A stretch of DNA of 64,000 bases from Shinisaurus crocodilurus (GCA_021292165.1 CM037880.1:181929085-181993084), one strand, 5' to 3'. Shown: positions 19,933 to 31,242, counted from the stretch's first letter. Numbers and translations are program-made. The notes: generated from the sequence alone by a model not told the origin.

Positions 19933-22700
19933 CTATGTTTTTAATGCACGGCGGAAGCTCATCACGGAGGGGGCATGGCGAAGGTCACTAGGGAGGGAGT
20001 TCCATAATGTGGGGGCCGCCACAGAGAAGGCCCTCTTCCTAGTCCCCACCAGCCTGGCTGCTCTGGCTGATGGGATAAGGAGAAGGCCGTCCGTGGCAGA
20101 CCTTGTTGAGCGGCCTACTTGATGTTGCTGGAGGCGCTCCTTGAGATAAGCTGGGCCGGAGCCGTGTAGGGTTTTAAAGGTCAAAACCAACACCTTGAAT
20201 TCGGCTCGGCAAGCAACTGGTAGCCAGTGCAACTCATTAAGCACTGGTGTGATGTGATCACGCCGGCGGCTGCCCTTAATCAGGCGAGCCGCCGCGTTCT
20301 GTACCAGCTGAAGCTTCCGGACCGTCTTCAAGGGTAACCCCACGTAGAGCGCATTACAGTAGTCTAGGCGAGAGGAGACCAAGGCATGAACCACTGATGG
20401 GAGCAGGTGATTAGGAAGGTAGGGGCGCAGCTGCTGTATCAGATGGAGTTGATACAGCGCCGCCCAGCTCACAGCTGCCACCTGACCCTCCATGGACAGC
20501 TGGGAGTCTAGAATGACCCCCAAGCTGCGGACCTGGTCCTTCAGGGGTAGATGTACCCCATTCAGCACCAGGTCAACATCCCCTAACCTTCCCTTGTCCC
20601 CCACCAGAAGTACCTCGGTCTTGTCGGGGTTCAGTTTCAGCATGTTCCTTCCCATCCAGCCAGCCACTGACTCCAGGCACTTGGACAGGGTCTCAACGGC
20701 CAACCTCGGTGAGGACTTGAAACAGAGGTAGAGCTGCGTGTCATCCGCATACTGATGACACTGCACCCCAAACCTCCTGATGATAGCTCCCAGCGGCTTG
20801 AGGTAGATGTTGAATAACATCGGGGAGAGGATGGAACCCTGCGGCACTCCACAAGTGAGCAGCCGAGGGTCCGAAGCCTCCTCCCCGAGAACTACCCTCT
20901 GATACCTTCCAGAGAGGAAGGACCGGAACCACTGCAATACAGTGCCTCCCAAGCCCAACCCCTCCAGACGGTCCAGGAGGATACCGTGGTCAACGGTATC
21001 AAAAGCCGCTGAGAGATTGAGGAGGACTAGAAAGGAGCATTCACCCAAGGAGCATCCAAAGCCCTCCTCATATCATCCACCAAGGCGACCAAGGCCGTCT
21101 CCGTCCCATGTCCAGACCTGAAGCCCGACTGGCACGGATCTAAATAATCGGCTTCATCCAAGTGTGCCTTCAACTGAGCACCCACCACCCGCTCGATCAC
21201 CTTGCCCAGAAATGGTAAATTGGAGACTGGGCGAAAGTTGTTTAAATCCTGGGGATCCAAGGAGGGCTTCTTTAGAAGCGGTCTTATTACTGCCTCCTTG
21301 AGGGCTGATGGCATCACTGCCTCCTCAAGGGAGGCATTCACCACCGCCTTGATCCCCTCACCCAGTCTCTCCCTGCAGCTCATGATGAGCCAGGACGGGC
21401 AAGGATCAAGCAAGCAGGTGGTCGGCCTCACAGATGAAAGCACCTTGTCCACTTCATCAGAAGGAAGAAGCCGAAACCGATCCCACAAAACCGGTCTGCC
21501 ATTGGCCTCCTCCCGCTCACTCCCTGTGTCCACGACGTACGATATCCCACTCCTAATCCGATCGATTTTATCTGCGAAGTGCTTCGTTAAAGCCTCACAG
21601 GAGGCTTTTGACTGTTCCAGTGGGTCCGGAGTGACTGGACCGACCAGACTCCGGACCACTTGGAACAGCCTCCTGGGGCAGCACTCTGCAGACGCAATGG
21701 AGGCAGCATAGAAATTCTTTTTTGCTGCCTTCACCGCCACCCGGTAGGCTGAAGATGCAGCTCTAACCCGTGTTCGATCGTCTTCGGAGCGGGAATTTCG
21801 CCATCGGCGCTCTAGCCTTCTCACCTCTTGTTTCAGAGCTCGCAGCGACGGAGTGAACCATGGCGCCGCGCGAGCTCTGTTTAGGCGAAGAGGGCGCTTC
21901 GGGGCAACTCGGTCTAATGCCCTGGTGATTGCAGCATTCCAGTCATCCACCAGGGTCTCGACCGAGCTACTGTTTGTGTGCTCCAATTCCCCAAGCGCGT
22001 TCAGGAATCCATCCAGATCCATAAGACGCCTGGGGCGGACCATCCTAATAGGTCCCTCACCCCTGCAGACGGGTTGTGGCACCGAGAAATCCAACCCCAC
22101 CAGATAGTGATCTGACCATGACAAGGGGGTGGTGGATATACCCCCGATTTCCAGATCATTTCCCCCCTCTCCAGAAACAAAAACCAAGTCCAGCGCATGA
22201 CCGGCTACATGGGTAGGTCCAGTTAATACAGGGTACAGCTCCCAGGAAGCCATGGTCTCCATGAAGTCCCGAGGTGCCCCCGTGAGGGCAGCCCCCGAAT
22301 GCACGTTGAAGTCCCCCAACACCAATAGCCTGGGGGACAACACACGCACATCAGAGACCACCTCCAGCACCTCGGCCAGGGAGTCTGTCGTGCAGTGGGG
22401 TACACGAGCAGAATCCCCAGACTGCCCTTTGGACCCAACCTCCAGTACATGCACTCAATAAACTTGGTCTCCCGGAGAGGGAGTCTGGTGAGGACCAAGG
22501 ACTCCCGGTAGATAACAGCCACTCCCCCTCCCCATCCCCCAACCCTTGGCTGCTGGGCATACGAGAAACCAGTCGGACACAAGGCCGCCAGAGTTGGAGC
22601 AGTTGGCCTCGTCCAGCCAGGTTTCCGTAATACATGCCAGGTCTGCACCCTCATCCAGGATCATGTCATGGATTACAGATGTTTTTTGGGTAACGGACCC
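19933..22700 (-). pseudogene. L2-like ORF2 (endonuclease and reverse transcriptase), broken
   Basis: The - strand frames run 22654-22223 and 22454-21027 (endonuclease), then 21048-19933 (reverse transcriptase). The N-terminal segment reads 'ADLACITETWLDE'. The APE-type endonuclease shows 'LLVLGDFNVH', 'GPTHVAGHALDLVF' and 'LSWSDHYLV'. The RT shows 'NLSAAFDTVDHGILLDRL', 'GVPQGSILSPMLFNIYL' and 'CHQYADDTQLYLCF', with the catalytic ADD intact. The C-terminal block is 'DHITPVLNELHWLPV'. At least two frameshifts are present (about 22450-22460 and 21027-21048). The last codons (TWLFRWEYGVG, stop) lie beyond the Penelope-like insertion, at about 17398-17430. The breaks mean this copy cannot move itself. 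Confidence 0.85.
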
Positions 22701-22796
22701 AAAAATTTGCACACATTTCCCTCTCTTTGTGAGAAGCGCTGAACTGGGGCCCAAGTCACATCTTGTGGTTGGTGCACACCCCTGATTTTTGGATAT

Positions 22797-22955
22797 CATT
22801 TTCACTAATATCTGTGTTTTTGTGTGCTTTTTTTTTTTTAATTGGAGGACACCATTGCAAAATTCAGAGAAGTGCGAATTTCACAGGTTAATTGAGTTTC
22901 AACTCAGATATTGGTTCAAAAGTGAGAAATTAAGCAAGTTCACATTAAAATGCAA
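22797..22955. repeat. Unclassified interspersed repeat
   Basis: 'GCAAAATTCAGAGAA' and 'TGGTTCAAAAGTG' followed by 'TTCACATTAAAATGC' occur in the same order at 53160-53240. No ends or class could be assigned. Confidence 0.55.
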
Positions 22956-23217
22956 GCCATACACATCTTTGTCTCCATCCCTATTTGCACAGGGTTCCTC
23001 CGGCTCCTGGAGATGCCTCCCTGTACAGAGATCAATGTGTGTAGATACAGGTAAGCTTCTCCAATGCAGATGTCTGCACGCCTAAAGAGTGACTGTTGGT
23101 ACAGGGCTGGGTGGAACTCTGCATCATCAGGGATAGGAATAGTGGCACAGCCCTGCTGTCCCTTTAATAGTGTAGACCCATGCATAATGCATGAAGGTGG
23201 GCTAAAAAGTCCTGTAT

Positions 23218-23349
23218 GGTGCAATCCTATGCATGTTTAGACAGAAAAAAGTCCAACAACTCCCAGTATTCCCCAGCCAGCCATGTTGGCTGGGGAATGC
23301 TGGGAGCTGTAGGACTTTTTTTCTGTCTAAACATGCATAAGATTGCACC
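23218..23349. mobile_element. Hairpin MITE, near-perfect 132-bp palindrome
   Basis: The left half 'GGTGCAATCCTATGCATG' and 'TTTAGACAGAAAAAAG' pairs with the right half 'CTGTCTAAACATGCATAAG'. The centre is 'CCCCAGCCAGCCATGTTGG'. Other copies lie at 30211, 53280, 56563 and 62614. No coding capacity. Confidence 0.9.
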
Positions 23350-23952
23350 CTTAGAAGTGGAACATCTCAGCTTCCACATTCTCCGGGTCTTCCAAAGGGA
23401 ACCTCGAGGCAACATTTCATTTCATTGTTTACAGAATTTTGTTTCAATGTAGTTTTTTTCAAGCTCCCAAAAGTTAATATTTGCTCACTGTGATTGTTTT
23501 CATATAGTTTTAAATGTCCTTGGCAGGTCTGATGATTAAAATGAGGTGACATAATCAATATGTTAAAACAACATGAGTGGGTGGAGCATCTCTAGTCAGA
23601 TATATGTGTATGTGAAATAATCCTGGTCTGTCATGATAGTTCACGAGCGAAAGATGGGGAACGGGAGGGAAATGCACCTAGTCCTCTTCAGACTTACCCC
23701 ATTTGCATCAATGCAAAATGCTACCATTCCAACTCAGAACTATCTTAAGCCTATTAATGCAAATGATTACACAGTTGGAAGGGCTATGAGGAAGTAATTG
23801 CAACGAACATAGGTATTTGCTGGATCAAAAGTACAACAGGTGCATTGTGCAATACGAATAGGACAGGGTTACATTATCAATGTATTTATTTAGGTTTTTC
23901 CTGCCCATACAGTCCCAGTAACAATATTTTAGACTATGTCAAGTTAGATTAA

Positions 23953-24042
23953 CAGTGCAATTCCATATATGTCTACTCAGAAGTAAACACCATTGGGTTC
24001 AATGGAGCTTACTCCCAGATAAGTGGGCATAGGATTGCAGCC
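23953..24042. mobile_element. Short foldback MITE, TWA-flanked
   Basis: The ends 'CAGTGCAATTCCATAT' and 'GGGCATAGGATTGCAGCC' are complementary. The inner arms 'CTACTCAGAAGTAAAC' and 'GCTTACTCCCAGATAAG' pair too. TAA precedes and TTA follows the element. Confidence 0.8.
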
Positions 24043-24088
24043 TTAGATTGCCAGAAAGGGGGAGAAATGTCTAAATAGTAAAAATCCC

Positions 24089-24924
24089 TGTAGCGGGTGG
24101 GACTCCTTACTCCAAAGCCCACACCCTCAATGTGTACTTCGCTCTCACCAAGTGCACCCTTGTATGGGTCACTTCAGACTTGAAGCTGTCTTCTTAAACT
24201 GCGTTAGCCGATTATGTGTCTTAGGTCTTATATGTAGCTGTTCACCCACGTTTGTTTGTCTTTATTAAGAGCAGTTTGTTTTATTTGATTACTTGAAGCA
24301 GGGTGCCCCTCCGTTAATTCCCTTCTTACTTTCCTGTCACCAGTCAGACTCTGGAGAATTAGAACTTTGAATAAAAAGATTGATTTATTGTTCTAACAAA
24401 GTCTCTAAACTGATATTCAACTCAGGCACAGATAACTTGGATTTTCAACAGTTAATTCAAACTTGTTATTTTCTTGGATTCAGGTTAAAGGCAGGCAGAT
24501 GTTATACAGTGCTCTTTGTATCAATTTGGCTTGGTTACTTGAAAGTTACAGTATCAGACCAGGGAACTTAACTGTCCCTCACACTAGTCCAGAGTTTCAC
24601 CTTCTTCCTCAGACAGAAGGTCCTTCACTCCCTAAGTGGAGACTCCTGTGAATTGTTCTATACTAACACCTTCACGTTTGCTTTCTCTCACAACTTAGTT
24701 ACTAGATTTCCTGTCTGAACTCTTCTCTCCAGTACCACCTTTCCCTACCTACGCTATTAACCTTCCACTCCCTCTCTCACTCCAACCCACTCTCTTCCCC
24801 AACTGACAACCAACAACCCTTAACTGCCAACTCCCTGGGATTATATGCTCTCCTTCAACCAATCAGAGCCTCTGGAATGTTCAGGTTGGCCCCTCCCCGG
24901 GCCTCTGCCTGTCACTCTGCCACA
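24089..24924 (-). mobile_element. LTR of a retrovirus-like element, second copy
   Basis: It is 836 bp with TG...CA ends, collinear with 5555-6388 throughout. The flanks are ATCCC (24084-24088) and GTCCC (24925-24929), matching at 4 of 5, so it may be a solo LTR or the 3' LTR of a truncated provirus. On the - strand a CCAAT-type box (GATTGG) near 24860 and a TATA-like 'GCATATAATCC' near 24845 support - orientation. The 5555 copy has lost the TATA-like match. Confidence 0.8.
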
Positions 24925-25511
24925 GTCCCAGCCCAAAATTGCCAATTGTTGAGAAGTTGATTCCAAACTGGGAACCTCTCCTCCCTTCCAGACTCAAATT
25001 ACCCAAACCCACACCCCTAAGGCAGTTCCTTATTCTTAAGGGCCAATCTCTTAGAATGCCTGACATTTCTCAGTTGGTCCATCCTCCTTAGCTGGCATCT
25101 GACCCCAGGGGTTAGCCATGCTTGATTCACCCTCCTCCCGATCAGAGAGCTCAGACTGCTTTCCCATGGAATTTGACGCCGATAGATCCTCCCTGCCTGT
25201 AGAGTTTATCTCCAAGGCTCCTGGCCTTGAAGATTCAGGTGCCTCCCCCCCTTTCAATGCCGCCTCCCCCCCCTCTTCCTCAGAATCTGTTCCCGGATCC
25301 TCCTCTGTAGGAAGAGTGGGTCCAATCCCTACAAATATGCTGGTATTTTTGGTATTTGGTATTTTGGCCCTGCCCTGTTTGCCTTTGGCCATGCCCACCA
25401 CTGGCCTGTGGCCTGTGAGAACTTTTCCAAAATGGTATTCAGCCTCCAGGATGAAAGAGGTACAGTACTCCTGTCCTAAGCTCTTGTGAGCAATCTAGCT
25501 CCAATTATGAT
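24925..25511 (-). other. Possible internal remnant beside the LTR; ORF 25401-25051
   Basis: The - strand frame at 25051-25401 (116 codons) is rich in Glu, Ser and Gly ('EEDPGTDSEEEGGEAALKGG') and runs towards the LTR. I do not recognise a protein family. If the LTR is a 3' LTR, this could be decayed internal sequence of the same element; if the LTR is solo, it is unrelated flank. There is no matching segment beside the 5555 copy, as expected for a solo LTR there. Confidence 0.3.
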
Positions 25512-25513
25512 TA

Positions 25514-25865
25514 CAGGCAGTCCCTGGGTTACGAACGTCCGACTTACGGACAACTCGTACTTACGAACGGACTGCTGAGCCTCTGGCAAGCACCAGCTGA
25601 GGCACTCACCGGACTTCCTGGTTCCCCGGCTCTACATCGTTTATGTAGAATATAGCATAATATATGTAAAAACAACCGCAATTTGCGTAAATGCCATTTT
25701 TAATGTATACTACGGTATACTCTACGTAAACGGCATATCCTACGCCGTTTTCTACATAAAGGACATAGAGCCAGAGAACCGTATGTACCTGTTCCGACTT
25801 ACGTACAAATTCGACTTAAAGACAGACTTACGAACGGATCTTGTTCATAACCCGGGGACTGCCTT
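25514..25865 (+). mobile_element. Tigger-like MITE, TA-flanked
   Basis: The ends 'CAGGCAGTCCCTGGGTTACG' and 'CATAACCCGGGGACTGCCT' are complementary. TA flanks both sides (25512-25513 and 25866-25867). Repeated 'CTTACG' / 'CGTAAG' motifs fill the subterminal regions. The 352-bp length without transposase marks it as non-autonomous. TA duplication and CAG ends fit pogo/Tigger. Confidence 0.88.
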
Positions 25866-26126
25866 TACTGTGGATTCTCTGGAACAAAATGTTGACTTAA
25901 TAAATTGTAAGACTGCACAAAACTTTCAGCTTTTTGTACAAAACTGATTGACACAGAGGTTCATGACAAAAGTGAATTCTAAGCACCCTGAAATTCTCTG
26001 GGTTATTTTCAAACATCTTTTTCTTTCCCATTTGTGAACAGTGTCTGAAGATTTATGTAAATGAATGTATATTTTATATGTGTGTATTAAAATATCTAGT
26101 ATGGTACAGAATAATCATATATAACA

Positions 26127-26330
26127 GGGGTGAGGAACATTCAGGGGGGGGGGCAAATGAACCTCCCCAGCCCGGCCTTCAACAGGTCAGATGACATCAA
26201 GAAGCATCTTACACCCCTGACATCAGGGGGTGTAACCACACCCCTCACATCATCCAGTACCTGCCGAAAACAATCCCAAATTCTTTCCCCCCCAAAGATT
26301 TACACCTTCATTCTTGGCAGAATATGAGCA
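26127..26330. mobile_element. hAT-like element, partial
   Basis: It starts 'CAGGGGTGAGGAACATTC', the end type seen at 11421. It has an internal short palindrome 'TTACACCCCTGACATC' / 'CAGGGGGTGTAACC'. The right end is not recognisable. Confidence 0.5.
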
Positions 26331-26891
26331 ATTTCAGACTCATCGATACTCAGGATTCTTTTGCTATTACATGGGGAACTCCCAGTAGATAAACAAAGGA
26401 AAACAATTCATTTTACATTGATTTATAAATACAAATAACAAAAAAGAGTTATAAACATAATCAAACTCATACCAGTTAAATTGCCCCTAACAGTAAATAA
26501 GGTTCTACTGAATCCTGAACTTCAGTGTTGCCGTATAAAATAAAGAGGACTCCAGTTTTCTATCCCAAATTCTTTATGTGCTGTACATTTTATATTACCA
26601 AAGCCTGTTTCATGATTGTGTAGGTACTAGGGAGTAATTCGAGGAGATAGTTCACATGATGCATTGTGCAAGTCCTTTTGACCACCTGTAAATGTGGATT
26701 TGTAAAACACAACAGCATTCTGTGTCAGGGATGACAGATTCTGGTCACAGTAACCTCTGCAGTCCTGGGGACATATTTGCCTTGTGAACTGGCCTCCAAG
26801 TGTACACGTCTGAAACTGACAGTTCCAAAATAAGAATATCCTGTAGTAAATATATCAGTAGGCTGATATTTATCATGTTCATGAAAATATA

Positions 26892-27143
26892 CAGTCATAC
26901 CTTGGATTGAGAGCATAATTCGTTCCGGAAACGTGCTTGTAATCCAAAACACTCTTATATCAAAATGAAATCCCCCCAAAAAAATTTGTACAGATTTTTA
27001 ATTTAAGCCGTACTACAGTACTTGTATTGCAAGACGACGCTTGTATATCAAGTAAAAAAAAAATATTAATAAATATTTTTTAAATTTTGCTTGTCTTGCA
27101 AAACACCCTCAAACCAAGTTACTTGCTATCCAAGGTATTACTG
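26892..27143 (+). mobile_element. Tigger-like MITE, TA-flanked (copy 2 of 4)
   Basis: It has the same ends, orientation and interior as 11127-11376, with TA at 26890-26891 and 27144-27145. An internal A-run is slightly longer here. Confidence 0.88.
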
Positions 27144-28035
27144 TAAATTATAGTGGATGAGTGAATATTCACATAAGGGCACTTCAGAAATGGATGAGAA
27201 TATGGGCACATGGAATAGAAGTTTATCTCCATATAACATTTAATATAATGTCCTCTTCCTTACAAAACGTTATTTTCTTATATGGCACACAACATCCCAA
27301 CAGAGAACTAATATAACTGCAGAAAGTTCTGTGGTTATGTAATATTAACATAACTCTTGACTTTTAACAGCACCCAGTGGGAATTACTGAGCCCATGAGA
27401 GCCACACATTCAAGAAGCAAAGCAGAGCAGCCATGCTTTTATGTAAAGAGTACATTGGATGCAATTATATCAGAAAGGGACAACTTAATAATAATGTATT
27501 AATATTTAATGTTTATCAAACTACATCCATAGCTAGTAGCTCCTTCCTTCCTTTCTTTCCTTCCTTCCTTCTTACAGTTTGGGGGGTCTACTTTTTATTG
27601 GGACCCACACATGTACACACACAAGGAAGTGTGGTTTAACCCTTCCCTTCCCAGCTACAATTTTATTGATAATGCCCCCCCCTCCAGTGCAGCTATGGGG
27701 CTTAGAAAAAAAAGAGCCAACTGGGACATTTTTTATAATCCCTATAGCCATACCAATGAATCTGGGGCGGAAGAAGATTAAACCTCTGCTACCTGCAGAG
27801 GGGCTCCCAATAAAAATCTGACTCCCTCAATAGCAAATAGGAAGAGAGAGAGAAAAACATCGCCGCTAACTACATCTCTAAAGTAACTAAATTTGACTCT
27901 TGGTGTCTGAAAACATGCTGCAGAGCACTGAAGATACAAAAATATGCCCTTTCTCAATCATTTTACCAAGACCCTAATAATAAAAGAAAATGTAAGGATC
28001 CATTGCCCTACTGACTCTCCAAACACTAATTTAAC
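27144..28035. other. No gene seen; (TTCC)n inside
   Basis: A TTCC-rich simple repeat lies at about 27541-27570. The frames at 27433-27821 have no family features. A half MITE terminus 'TGTGCAATCCTATGCAGG' starts near 28035. Confidence 0.5.
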
Positions 28036-28100
28036 TGTGCAATCCTATGCAGGTCTGCCCAGAACTAAGTTCCATTGAATTCCATGGAGCTTAGACCCAA
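28036..28100. mobile_element. Half of a short foldback MITE
   Basis: 'GTGCAATCCTATGCAGGTC' followed by 'CCATTGAATTCCATGGAGC' corresponds to the left two thirds of the 23953-type MITE. Confidence 0.5.
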
Positions 28101-28736
28101 ACTACACATTACTTTAAGAATGTAGCTAGCAACCACATCTTTCTTTCTTACTTACTCTAAAGTAAGGACAAGGGGCCTGATCCAGATTGGGACCCTAGCA
28201 TTGGGAGAAGGGGGCTTTAATCTTTTGCCTCATGTTGTGGTCCCAGTCCAGATCAGGGGCACACCAGGATTTTTTATTGCAAAAAAAGTGATCCATCCAT
28301 TAAAACAATCCATTACTTTCAGGTAAGTATGTATAGGATTGCATCCAAAGTAAATAGCAAGTTTTCTTCAGTTCTGCCTTTATTTTATCTTGAATACATT
28401 CCATAATTTTGCATATATAGGCATTAATGTCTAACAACAACAACAATTTTGCTATTAGTGTCAACTTACCAGTACAAATTATATGGCGGAGTATAAATAT
28501 AATTAATAAATAAAAATAAAAATATTACAGGTATGGGGTTGGGAAATGAGCCACATAAACTAGTGCTGTGCACAAATGGCCTCTCGAAATTCTCCACCCT
28601 ATTTGTGAGCAGAGAAATTATCCTCCAGGGGGAAGAGAAATTCTCAACAGTTTCTCACAGGTAGGGCTCACCATTGGCAAGGGTTGTAGCACAGCTTCTT
28701 TCTTTTTTCGTGAGGGTTTTGGGACCTTTATTTATT

Positions 28737-28880
28737 TCATTTCATTTTTATACCGCCCAATAGCCGAAGCTCTCTGGGCGGTTTACAACAATTAACAAGA
28801 CAGTCCCTGCCTGCAGGCTTACAAGCTAAAAAGACACGGCACACAAGGAAAAAGGAATGGGGAGGGAAGAAGGGGGAATA
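28737..28880 (-). mobile_element. L2-like LINE 3' tail
   Basis: 'TATACCGCCCAATAGCC' and 'CTCTCTGGGCGGTTTACAAC' is the 3' end block of an L2-like LINE, also present in worn form at 46565. Only the tail survives. Confidence 0.7.
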
Positions 28881-28896
28881 TTAATGAATACTCCTG

Positions 28897-29095
28897 GCAG
28901 GGCTGCTGGAATGGCCCTGCGCTCCCTCTCTTCTCCCTCTGCACAGCCTGCTGGAATGGCTGCTGCTGGTGGCAGTTGAGGGAGGAGGAGCCTTCAGGAG
29001 GGCGGCCTTTCAGCAGGGCTGGTGGAAAGGCCCTGCGCTCCCTCTCATCTCCCTCCTCTCAGCCTGCTGGAATGGCTGCTGGTGGTGGCAGTTTT
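28897..29095. repeat. Diverged tandem duplication, ~116-bp period
   Basis: 'CAGGGCTGCTGGAATGGCCC' to 'TGGTGGCAGTTG' (28897-28978) recurs as 'CAGGGCTGGTGGAAAGGCCC' to 'TGGTGGCAGTTT' (29012-29095), about 116 bp later. Shared inner text is 'CCTGCGCTCCCTCTC' and 'AGCCTGCTGGAATGGCTGCT'. Open frames here are by-products of GC-rich sequence. Confidence 0.75.
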
Positions 29096-29940
29096 CTGCT
29101 GCCACTTCAAGCGGCAATAGCATCAACTGTGCCACCCCCATTTTGCATCAGCCACAATGCAGGTGAGGGGGGCATGTTGTGTCTAGCTCCAGGGAAGAGG
29201 TGAAGCTAGTGCTGAGCCAAAAGCTGTCATCCAATTTCCTGAATGTTTTCTTCTCCCATGGAAGAAGCTTCCCTTGTTCTGCCTCAGGGTGTTTTATAAT
29301 TTAATTTTGTCGTGTTTTTGAGCTTACCTAATCACTGCTAGGTGGCTGAGGGTGATGTGTGTATTTTTTCTTTCTATTACACATTGCTCTATGGCCTCTC
29401 AGGCTGCCTAATCGGAAAAAGCCCTATGGGAGGAATTGCCTCTTGATGTCTTCCCCTGGGGCTTTAATTGAAGTGTGGGAAGCTGAGGAGGCTACAGGAG
29501 GCCAGAGAGATGATCCTACAATGAAAAACAAGGCACTTGCTCACACTCCTTGGCTTGGCCACCTCCTAAGAAAGGTAAGCATGGGGAACTGTGGGGAAGT
29601 GGCTTAACTTCCTTACCAGTCCACAGAACCCACACGCAACCCATGAGAATTTCTCCTAAATTGTTTCCAAAAGCCTTTTCTTTTTTATCAAATTGAATGA
29701 GAATGGTAAAAAAAAAAATGTGGGAGAAATTTTCAGCACAGCACTAGCATAAACAGTGAGAAACCTCACTTGTATCATACCTAACCATCTCAAGGCAGCT
29801 CACAACAAGTTAAATCATAAAATCCATTACAGTATAAAGCCATCTGTAAATAACAATCGAACAACAAAACAGATATTGCACCAGCAGTAGCTAATGTAGA
29901 GCATTGTAAATATTTAAAATATTAAATCAAGACAGCTAAA
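29096..29940. other. No gene seen; possible worn LINE tail
   Basis: The frame at 29359-29607 has no recognised domain. From about 29776 the sequence 'CAAGGCAGCTCACAACAAG' resembles a degraded LINE 3' tail (-). Confidence 0.4.
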
Positions 29941-30027
29941 AGCAATCCTATGCATAGCTGCTCAGAAATAAGTCCGATTGATTCCAATGAGCCTTGCCCC
30001 AGGGTAAGTGGGTATAAAATTCTAGCC
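29941..30027. mobile_element. Short foldback MITE
   Basis: 'GCAATCCTATGCATAGCTG' and 'CAGAAATAAGTCCGATTGA' pair with 'CCAATGAGCC' and 'GGGTAAGTGGGTAT'. This is a worn copy of the family at 23953. Confidence 0.65.
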
Positions 30028-30061
30028 TGAATGTAGCAGCACTTAGATACAGAACACTAGC

Positions 30062-30150
30062 CGTGTAATCCAATGCATGTCTACTCAGAAGTCAGTCTCC
30101 CTGTGTTCAATGGGACTTGCTCTCAGGTAATTATGCATAGGATTACAGCC
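30062..30150. mobile_element. Short foldback MITE
   Basis: 'GTGTAATCCAATGCATGTC' pairs with 'TATGCATAGGATTACAGCC'; the inner arm 'CTACTCAGAAGTCAG' is intact. TAA follows the right end. Confidence 0.75.
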
Positions 30151-30210
30151 TAACAGTACAATCATATACATCAGGGTTCACTGAGTTCAACAGAACTTAT
30201 TCCCAGGTAA

Positions 30211-30344
30211 ATGTGCAATCCTGTGCATGTTTAGACAGAAAAAAAGGCCTACAATTCCCAGCATGCCCCAGCCAGCCATGGCTGGCTGAGGCATGCTGGG
30301 AGTTGTAGGCATTTTTTCTGTCTAAACATGCATAGATTTGTGCC
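30211..30344. mobile_element. Hairpin MITE (family of 23218)
   Basis: 'TGTGCAATCCTGTGCATG' with 'TTTAGACAGAAAAAAAGG' mirrors 'TTTTTTCTGTCTAAACATGC'. The core 'CCAGCATGCCCCAGCCAGCC' mirrors 'GGCTGGCTGAGGCATGCTGG'. TTA follows at the right. Confidence 0.88.
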
Positions 30345-30554
30345 TTAAATGTGCATAGGATTGCAGCATAAAATATCAATCCACTTAATCCACAAAACAA
30401 ACCATATGCTGACATGCCTTTAGCATCTGTCTCTGAGAAAATTGTAGAGTAGCCTTCCTAACAATTAGTCATTCATTCATTATGTTATGTCTTTCTCCTG
30501 TTTCTTCTGCGCTCATGGTGGTTCACACTTTCTTTAAAACATAATACATAACAG

Positions 30555-30700
30555 TTATTTATTTATTTAAGATCATTTCTATCCTGCCTTTCTGCTAAAA
30601 TATAAAGAAAAAATGTAGCACTCAAGGTAGCTAACAATACTTCATAAAAACAACTCTAAATATAAAACATTCAAAATAAAATCCTACCCAAAAAAGCATC
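30555..30700 (-). mobile_element. Worn LINE 3' tail
   Basis: 'TATTTATTTATTTAAGATC' followed by 'TATCCTGCCTTTCTGC' resembles LINE or SINE 3' tails in reverse orientation. The family is not assigned. Confidence 0.35.
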
Positions 30701-30804
30701 AAAGAGACCTGAAAGATTTAACATGTAATGATGAAGATCTTAGAAATACCGGTATTACTATAATATTGCTTAAGCACATCTAACACTCATAGTTTCAGAA
30801 TTAA

Positions 30805-31047
30805 GAACCAGTGTGGTGTAGTGATTAGACTGTTGGACCTGGGTCTCAGGAGATCCAGGTTCTAGTCCCCACTCAGCCATGAAGCTCACTGGGTGACTTG
30901 GGGCCAATCACTGACTCTAAGCCCAATCTACCTCACAGGTTGTTGTAAGGATAAAATGGTGAGGAGGAGGATCTTGTAAGCTGCCTTGGGCTCCTTGGAG
31001 GGAGAAAAAGGTGAACAAGCATTCTGTAAAGGAATAAATAATAAATA
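30805..31047 (+). mobile_element. tRNA-derived SINE, full length
   Basis: 'CCAGTGTGGTGTAGTGATTA' and 'AGATCCAGGTTCTAGTCCCC' mark the A- and B-box regions; the body and the (AATA)n tail follow as in the copy at 16405. Confidence 0.88.
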
Positions 31048-31067
31048 AAAGTTGAAAAGCATCCAGA

Positions 31068-31242
31068 AACATAAGAACATAAGAAGAGCCATCCTGGATC
31101 AGGCCAAGGGTCCATCTAGTCTAGCATTCCGTTCACACAGTGGTCAACCAGCTGCCCATGGGATCCCACAAGCAGGATATGAGTCCAACAGCACCCTTCT
31201 GCCCATGTCCCCCGGCAACTGGTGTACATAGGCATACTGAAA
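31068..31242 (-). mobile_element. CR1 LINE 3' end
   Basis: 'AACATAAGAAGAGCC' and 'CATCCTGGATCAGGCCAAG' with 'CAACCAGCTGCCC' is the reverse complement of the CR1 3' block at 33900-34109. It is 5' truncated. Confidence 0.85.

Larger units (their letters stand above)
17443..19934 (+). mobile_element. Penelope-like element, 5'-truncated
   Basis: A 2.5-kb insertion flanked by the 13-bp repeat ATGTTTTTAATGC (17430-17442 and 19935-19947), lying inside the L2 LINE. It encodes a reverse transcriptase followed by a GIY-YIG endonuclease, the arrangement that defines Penelope-like elements. The N-terminal part of the ORF is missing at the left end. A 3' non-coding region of about 780 bp follows the stop near 19156. 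Confidence 0.92.
17247..22700 (-). mobile_element. L2-like LINE, split by a Penelope-like element
   Basis: Read on the - strand, the element starts 5'-truncated in the endonuclease region near 22700. It runs through reverse transcriptase to the end of ORF2 and finishes in a (TAAA)n-type tail at about 17251-17281. The Penelope-like element at 17443-19934 interrupts it near the end of ORF2. Removing that insertion and one copy of the 13-bp duplication leaves about 2.95 kb of LINE. The 3' part 'CGCCCATCTGGCCGG' is shared with tails at 41760 and 47580. L2 versus other CR1-group clades was judged from the RT and 3' sequence only. Confidence 0.8.
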
